A stretch of DNA of 37,357 bases from Helochares maculicollis. Its lineage: Eukaryota; Arthropoda; Insecta; Coleoptera; Hydrophilidae. The notes beneath the pieces are model-generated. The model was not told where the DNA came from. It did no database searches and worked only from the letters and a program-made list of their open reading frames with translations. Below, piece after piece: positions 31,869 through 37,357 of the stretch; within the stretch, counting starts at the first letter, position 1; every line of letters begins with the position of its first letter. The translations under genes and the position numbers were made by a program. The stretch lies in contig JAWQRO010000516.1 in assembly GCA_033557835.1 (NCBI GenBank), positions 1 through 37,357 of the forward strand, written 5' to 3'.

Positions 31869-32976
31869 TTAATTTGGAAATACTTCATTAATAGGCACTA
31901 CTGTGACGATGCGCGTCAAAATATTTGTAATAACGGCGTCCACGGTCTCAGCAAGAGCAGGATTCAAATCTTTGGCGACTTCCTTCCAATTATCGTCCAA
32001 GAATTTTTGCATTTCACCAGCTAGTCGCTTATCTCCATTGAATAAATTATCCAATTGAAAGTAGCTTCTTTCAGAGTCAAAATCCAAGTGAGAATCTTTG
32101 TACACCATAAAGTCCACTCCATTTTTTTTCTCCACGATGAAATTTAAATGGTATTTGTACTTTGAATTAACTGAAACAATTATTCATTAAATTGGGTGAA
32201 ATGATAAATAAAAGAAAAGTGGGCTTGTTTTGGCGTTGCAAAGTTTTTATGCATATTTAAGAAAATGAGAAAATATATATTATTACCAAACGTTAAATTT
32301 GCTGGTCCATTTCCAACAATGGGCAAAACCAAAATTCGTCCTTTGATGTCGTAGTTAGATTGGATGTTCATCTTGGCTACAGTTCCTGTAAACTCAACTT
32401 CCCCTTTGTCAACATCGATGCTGTAGAAATTATAGATTTATAATTTTCAATATTCAGTAACTTTATTAAAATTAAACACTTACTGGGCACTCTCAAAAGT
32501 TGTTGTAGGCAATCCTGTCACTACACAGTCAGTCAGTTTCAATTTGAAATTTGTTCCTTGGTCAATATCGATTAATGGCAAATTATAAGGTTCCAAAGGA
32601 GGTAATTTGTAGCTTTTATCTCCCTTTAAAATCGATGGGAATGCTTCGATTGCGTGCTTTTTAACGCACTCATCGAAATTTGGATCGCTTCTCTTGCAAG
32701 CCTTTATATAGTCAGCTATGAGCACAAATAATCAATAAATAAATGAAGTTAAAAAATAATTCAAAAGAGTATTTTAAAACATTAGACTTAATAAATTAAA
32801 TCAAATGCATTGTATTGCATAATTGGGATTAATTTAAGCTTATTACATTTTTACAAAATGAAATAAAGAGATTAATAATTCTAATAAAAATCAAATTAAG
32901 GATACTCACGCAGATGCTTCGCAGCAAAAGCTGAGCAAAATCCAGCTATCACAAAAACTACCAAAAATTTGATCAT
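31869..32976 (-). CDS. Takeout/JHBP-family secreted protein 1
   Basis: A small secreted protein of the takeout / juvenile hormone binding protein family, whose members carry hydrophobic ligands in a TULIP-type tunnel in haemolymph or secretions. Coding exons on the minus strand are 32910-32976, 32484-32715, 32287-32420 and 31869-32170: 735 nt, 244 aa. Residues 1-18 are a signal peptide (MIKFLVVFVIAGFCSAFA). The conserved N-terminal Cys pair is C29 and C39 (ACKRSDPNFDEC), with another Cys at 86. The C-terminus has the family motif: FQLDNLFNGDKRLAGEMQKF, NWKEV, and the end VVPINEVFPN. All introns are GT-AG and in phase. The ligand cannot be read from sequence. It lies head-to-tail with a second family member (33999-36260). 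Confidence 0.92.
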
Positions 32977-33030
32977 CTTGGCAAAACAAAATTTGATCTT
33001 GAACTACTCGTATTCAGCAGGCTATAACTC

Positions 33031-33037
33031 TTTTATA
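33031..33037 (-). promoter_or_regulatory. TATA box of takeout-like gene 1
   Basis: The minus strand reads GTGTATAAAAGAG about 57 nt upstream of the ATG at 32976, giving a 5' UTR of about 25-30 nt. Confidence 0.65.
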
Positions 33038-33924
33038 CACGTCTGGCCTGCTACCTTAACCTTGTTTGCCATAAACACAGAAATTTGCAAAAAGTCTAAT
33101 CTTTTTATTGCACCTGTTTACTGGAACCTATTAAAGGTTAGTCTGCCATTATATAATTATTTTATTAAAAATTAAAATATATCAAGATGGATGGCATATC
33201 TAATAACATGAAATTAAAAAATCCTTCGACATGCAAAATTCAAATTCCACAAACGAAAATTCATCTAATTTTACCTGTTCCGCATACAATTCTTTTTAAG
33301 TCCCTCGAATTTTATTAAGATGTTTTAAAATTATCTCTACGTAGATAACAAGCGCCTTCAATTATTTTTTGATTGGTACTGCATTAAATTTATGAGCATT
33401 ATCAACAAATTATGATTTATTACTTTTAATTTTTTCGCAATTATTAGTATATCGTGTGCAGAAAATTTTTTGCTGATGCAAATCGAAGTGCATTATAATT
33501 AAACATAATTTTCATGTATCATTCATCACTAAATTGTTACGCGTAAAAACTAGCATTGAAGATTAAATAATAATACGCATTTTGTAGGCATCTTTGTTCC
33601 GGCAAATACTTTAAAAATTGTTGTTATTTACTCTTTCCTGTTGGTGCTCATAGGGCATATCTTCTGGTTTCCTGCAGACTTGACGTCATTAATAGTAAAA
33701 AGCATACAATGAAATATTCGATAGGAAGGTTGTCATTAAATTGTTTACTTACCAAAGTTTCGTCGAAATTAAATAAAAAATAATCTAAGAACACGTTGGT
33801 TTAGTGAATAAACCGAAGAGCTTGGCTATAAAATTATTGACTCATGCTGTTTTTCTTAATAACCTGATTTAGGTTTGTTTACTGCGGTCAGTCTGAATTA
33901 ATTACTACATGTTTTATAAGTGAT
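33038..33924. other. Spacer between the two takeout-like genes
   Basis: About 0.9 kb, AT-rich. It includes the promoter side of gene 1 and the 3' end of gene 2. Nothing else is recognisable. Confidence 0.5.
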
Positions 33925-33930
33925 TTTATT
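33925..33930 (-). terminator. Polyadenylation signal of takeout-like gene 2
   Basis: Minus-strand AATAAA about 70 nt downstream of the stop codon at 33999-34001. Confidence 0.5.
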
Positions 33931-33998
33931 TTTTCGTTGATTTCACATCAGATTTATCTATGTAGTTAGTAGTTTTCAGAGTTGTTTCGTACTTGCGA

Positions 33999-36260
33999 TT
34001 ACTTCGGGAAAACCTCATCATAAGGAACTTTTGTGAAGACCAAGTTAATTATTTTAGTTAGAATTACGTTCATTCCTTCGTCTATTTCTGGCTGTATCAA
34101 GTCAGCAATTGATTCCCAATTGGCCTTGATGAATTTATGGGCGTTTCGACTTAGAGCTTCGTCTCCATCGAAAAGGTTGGCTAAGTAAAAGTCTATTTGG
34201 TATTTGCATGTGGCTGAAGTTTTAATGGGTTTCATGTATTCCTTGCCATTTTTCGTTACCAGTTCAAAGTGGTATTCGTATGTCGACTCAAAATTATCTT
34301 AAAAAATAGGAATTTTTAGTTTTTACTTATTTTAGAATAAATACAACTCGTTTAAAATTGTATTAAGAAATTAAAAAAATGTATATCTCTTACCTATAGT
34401 GCCGTTCACTTTGCCGTTTCCAAAAATCTCCATGTCTAATATTTGTGATTTTAGAGAGTAGTCAGCGTCCCAATCTAGGTGCTTTATCAATACAGTCATT
34501 TTAATTACTTTATTTTCGAGATTTAAGTCCATATTTTTAAATTCCAGAGTGTCATACCCCAGCAAGTGAATGTCTGTAACTTTTGCAAGACCTAGTTTGC
34601 CTTGTAAAGCAAATTCAGGGATATGCAGAGGTTTTAAAGACGGAAAGTTAAGTGGTGAGTAGCCGTTTATTAACTCTTTGAATGCACTCTGAGCTGATGT
34701 TTTTGCGCAGGCATTTATGTCTTTGTCATTTCTGTGGCACGCTTCAATGAAATTAGCTAAAAATGCACATTTATTGTTAGGTTAATTGAAACTAGAGCGT
34801 CATTAATGATTTTCATAATTTATTGAAAATCAAAATACTTTGCATAGCTATCACAGAAAACATTTTTAGGTTATAAAAATTAGAATAGAAATTATTGAAA
34901 TGGCCAGTTTCTTTCCAAATGGTATTTTTCTTAGACTAGTAGTTTGACATGTTTAATATTATTATTTAAGTATCTTCTAGCAATTCTGCATTGAAATATT
35001 TTTAATAACAGCAAATACTTCTTCAGGTAAATAGTTAAATAGTTTTATTTTACTATTTATTAGACAAATAAAGATATTGAGAATAATTAACATTATTGTG
35101 TTGGCAACATATTTTGTTATTTGACAGATCACTTCTTATAAGCCCAAAATTAAATTCAAATTACATAACAAGTATTTTCAAAGCAGCAGTTAAAATTAAA
35201 ACTAAGAAGTACGAGTTTTGGAGAAATATGCAGCATTGTAAGACAAAAACAAAAGTTGACGATTAAAAAGCCCAATATACAAGATTAAAATTAAAGTTTA
35301 CTAGATCAAAAATATGAGATAACAACTTAAAAACTCAAGATTATACAATTCAAAACTCATTATTCATGATTTAGGATAAAAAATTTGTTTAGACTAAGAT
35401 TTCCTAGTTAAGTATGGAAAAGGTTCAGGATTTCAGACAATGTCAATAACCTTAGCTTAAAAACCTAGACTTTTTATAGCTTTTATACTATCTCGAAACC
35501 GTAGAACAAATAATTTAAAACTATAATGTCAGAAATAAAGGAGTTAGGATAAAAAATTAGATATGTATTATTAAAAACTAAGGATGGTGAAAATTGTGAA
35601 CTTAGAATGAAAAATAAAAGATTTTGCAGGAAGCTTTCAATATTGCAAAACCAAACCTCTGAATGAAAGATCAATACAAGAAAAACCCAGCGTTATTGAG
35701 TTGAAATAAAAATGTAGACTAAAATATTTGAAATATCAAGGGTATGGTACCAACTTGAGAAGATAAAAACTCAAGATTATGGTGCTAAACATTAGTGCTA
35801 AAATTTAGAATATAAATATATAAAATATTATAATTAAAATCGGTTTTGATAGTTTTCATCCTGTAAGAAATTTAAAACTATGGAGACAAAAACTGCTGTA
35901 TCACAATTAAGCACTTAAACTGAAAACACTCAATGCATCGACACAATTCTAGAACTAAAGCATTAGAAATCAAAATCAAACTTCATTTAAAAATTGAGTT
36001 GTTACAGATTTGAACAGTTTTAAGATAAAAATCTTGCATTTAACATATAATTATAATAATTAGGGTTAAAACTAAAAATTACTGGCTAAAAATTCAGGAA
36101 TATAAGTCTAAATAAAATAAGTAAGTTGGTGATTTAGGCTTACATTATGAGATTCGGTATACTTATATATTTTTTAATTAAATAACTCACGTAATTCTTT
36201 GGCCTGTGCATCCCTTAAGCAAAAACTAATCACTAAAGCAACAACTGGTCCGAAAATCAT
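33999..36260 (-). CDS. Takeout/JHBP-family secreted protein 2
   Basis: A second family member in the same orientation. Coding exons on the minus strand are 36191-36260, 34394-34756 and 33999-34297: 732 nt, 243 aa. The signal peptide covers about residues 1-20 (MIFGPVVALVISFCLRDAQA). The N-terminal Cys pair is C30 and C40 (ACHRNDKDINAC). The C-terminal family motif reads YLANLFDGDEALSRNAHKF, NWESIADLIQPEID and KVPYDEVFPK. The first exon ends with the same split proline codon as gene 1 (KEL|P versus KHL|P). The intron that separates exons 2 and 3 in gene 1 is absent here, and intron 1 is much larger (1434 nt). The two proteins have diverged widely apart from the motifs, so the duplication is probably old. 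Ligand unknown. Confidence 0.92.
34757..36190 (-). other. First intron of takeout-like gene 2, with degenerate short repeats
   Basis: About 1.4 kb. From about 35140 to 36070 the plus strand is rich in A and poor in T and has recurring fragments such as aaaaactcaagattat (35324 and 35766). It looks like an old, decayed tandem repeat. There is no gene. Confidence 0.45.
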
Positions 36261-36310
36261 CTTGGCTAACACTTTAAAACTATGTGATAAGTCTTAAGTA
36301 GCCCGTCCAT

Positions 36311-36317
36311 CTTTATA
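36311..36317 (-). promoter_or_regulatory. TATA box of takeout-like gene 2
   Basis: The minus strand reads GGTATAAAGATGG about 55 nt upstream of the ATG at 36260, at nearly the same distance as in gene 1. Confidence 0.6.
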
Positions 36318-37084
36318 CCAAGTATTCTTATTTATGCACTAACGACCAACAATTATTTATCAATTATTTTGTCTTTATGATATAAAATCATTGTAAATTG
36401 CATCCGTAAATCTGATGAAACAAGTAATACAGTTTTAATCTTCTGCTTGAAGTTCTTAGTGTTACTTAAGACAACACACACAAATATACATAAAATATTT
36501 ACATACAAGCAATTTTAAAATCTGGTGTGTATCAACTCAATATTTCTGAGTTGAAAAAAAGCGTTATGTTAATAAACGTGGTTTATTAAAAGTAATATAT
36601 GATAATTCAGACCCGATTTATTCGCTCCATCAAACTTATATATGATGAGTTATAGTGAGTATGCAAACATCAATACATTGATCGCTTTCATAAGAAAAAT
36701 TATAAATGGTCTGAATCTGCTAATCACACATGAAAGAAAATACAGATGTACTTTTTGTTTTCATCGTTTGAAAATAATTTTCGTAAAAAATGTGTTTCTT
36801 TATCTAAATAGTCCTGCTGAATCAGAAACATGACAAAATTAAGTTACTCTAAAATTCTGCTTGTAATCAATCTACAGGTAAATTAAAAGAGCTTATCTTA
36901 CAAAATTCAAAGTTGGTGGATAAGTTGAAAGTACGGTTTTACTGGCATACATTTAATTCGTAATCACATGCTAGAAACCTTAAGGACGTTATGACACTCT
37001 AAGCAGAGATAAATATAAACATTCGTAGAAAAATTACATAACTAGCAAAAAATAGTGTTAAAGTTAAAGTCTAGAAGTCTAGAA
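36318..37084. other. Region upstream of takeout-like gene 2
   Basis: AT-rich sequence with no supported gene. It leads into the tandem repeat at the right edge; the last few units before it (agaagtctagaaatgtagaaatc) look like a diverged start of the array. Confidence 0.5.
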
Positions 37085-37357
37085 ATGTAGAAATCAAGAA
37101 ACCAAGAAATCAAGAAATCAAGAAATCAAGAAATCAAGAAATCAAGAAATCAAGAAATCAAGAAATCAAGAAATCAAGAAATCAAGAAATCAAGAAATCA
37201 AGAAATCAAGAAATCAAGAAATCAATAAATCAATAAATCAAGAAATCAAGAAATCAAGAAATCAAGAAATCAAGAAATCAAGAAATCAAGAAATCAAGAA
37301 ATCAAGAAATCAAGAAATCAAGAAATCAAGAAATCAAGAAATCAAGAAATCAAGAAA
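37085..37357. repeat. 8-bp tandem repeat (aagaaatc)n, cut by the window edge
   Basis: About 33-34 near-perfect copies of aagaaatc. Variants are aagaaacc near the left edge and two aataaatc units at about 37224-37239. One strand is almost purely purine-rich. The array continues beyond the window, so its full length is unknown. Confidence 0.95.

Overview
The window looks like insect nuclear DNA: it is AT-rich, has spliced genes with GT-AG introns (some only about 54 nt long), mariner relics, muscle alkali myosin light chains and takeout/JHBP-family genes. A beetle would fit, but the order is an inference. Nothing looks bacterial. I saw no tRNA, rRNA or CRISPR array.

Layout, left to right. 1-445: two facing palindromic MITE-like elements. 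1400-5559 (-): NADH-cytochrome b5 reductase, 4 coding exons, 314 aa. 6898-11007 (+): proteasome subunit alpha type-6, 2 exons, 246 aa, with a decayed mariner in its intron. 11296-16531 (-): a divergent alkali myosin light chain paralogue, 158 aa, ending tail-to-tail with the proteasome gene. 16.6-21.2 kb: intergenic DNA with a roughly 880-bp repeat element. 21992-23548 (-): the canonical alkali myosin light chain (Mlc1-like), 150 aa, with a MEF2/E-box cluster in intron 2 and a MEF2 site upstream. 25990-27286 (-): an unrecognised acidic protein with a basic tail and an N-terminal helix that fits the AKAP RII-binding pattern. 27.3-31.8 kb: intergenic DNA with a non-LTR reverse transcriptase relic and a second mariner of another lineage. 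31869-32976 (-) and 33999-36260 (-): two tandem secreted JHBP/takeout-like proteins, 244 and 243 aa. 37085-37357: an 8-bp satellite running off the window edge.

The genes do not form one pathway. Two adjacent paralogue pairs (myosin light chains and takeout-like proteins) show local tandem duplication, and in each pair one copy has one intron fewer. All exon joins below were worked out by hand from splice consensus, reading frame and family similarity. Both myosin light chains and both takeout-like genes have TATA boxes at plausible distances, whereas I saw none for the reductase or proteasome genes.

I found no clear new molecular system. The best leads are the AKAP-like orphan gene, the diverged myosin light chain with its distant last exon, and the terminal-exon splicing of Mlc1.
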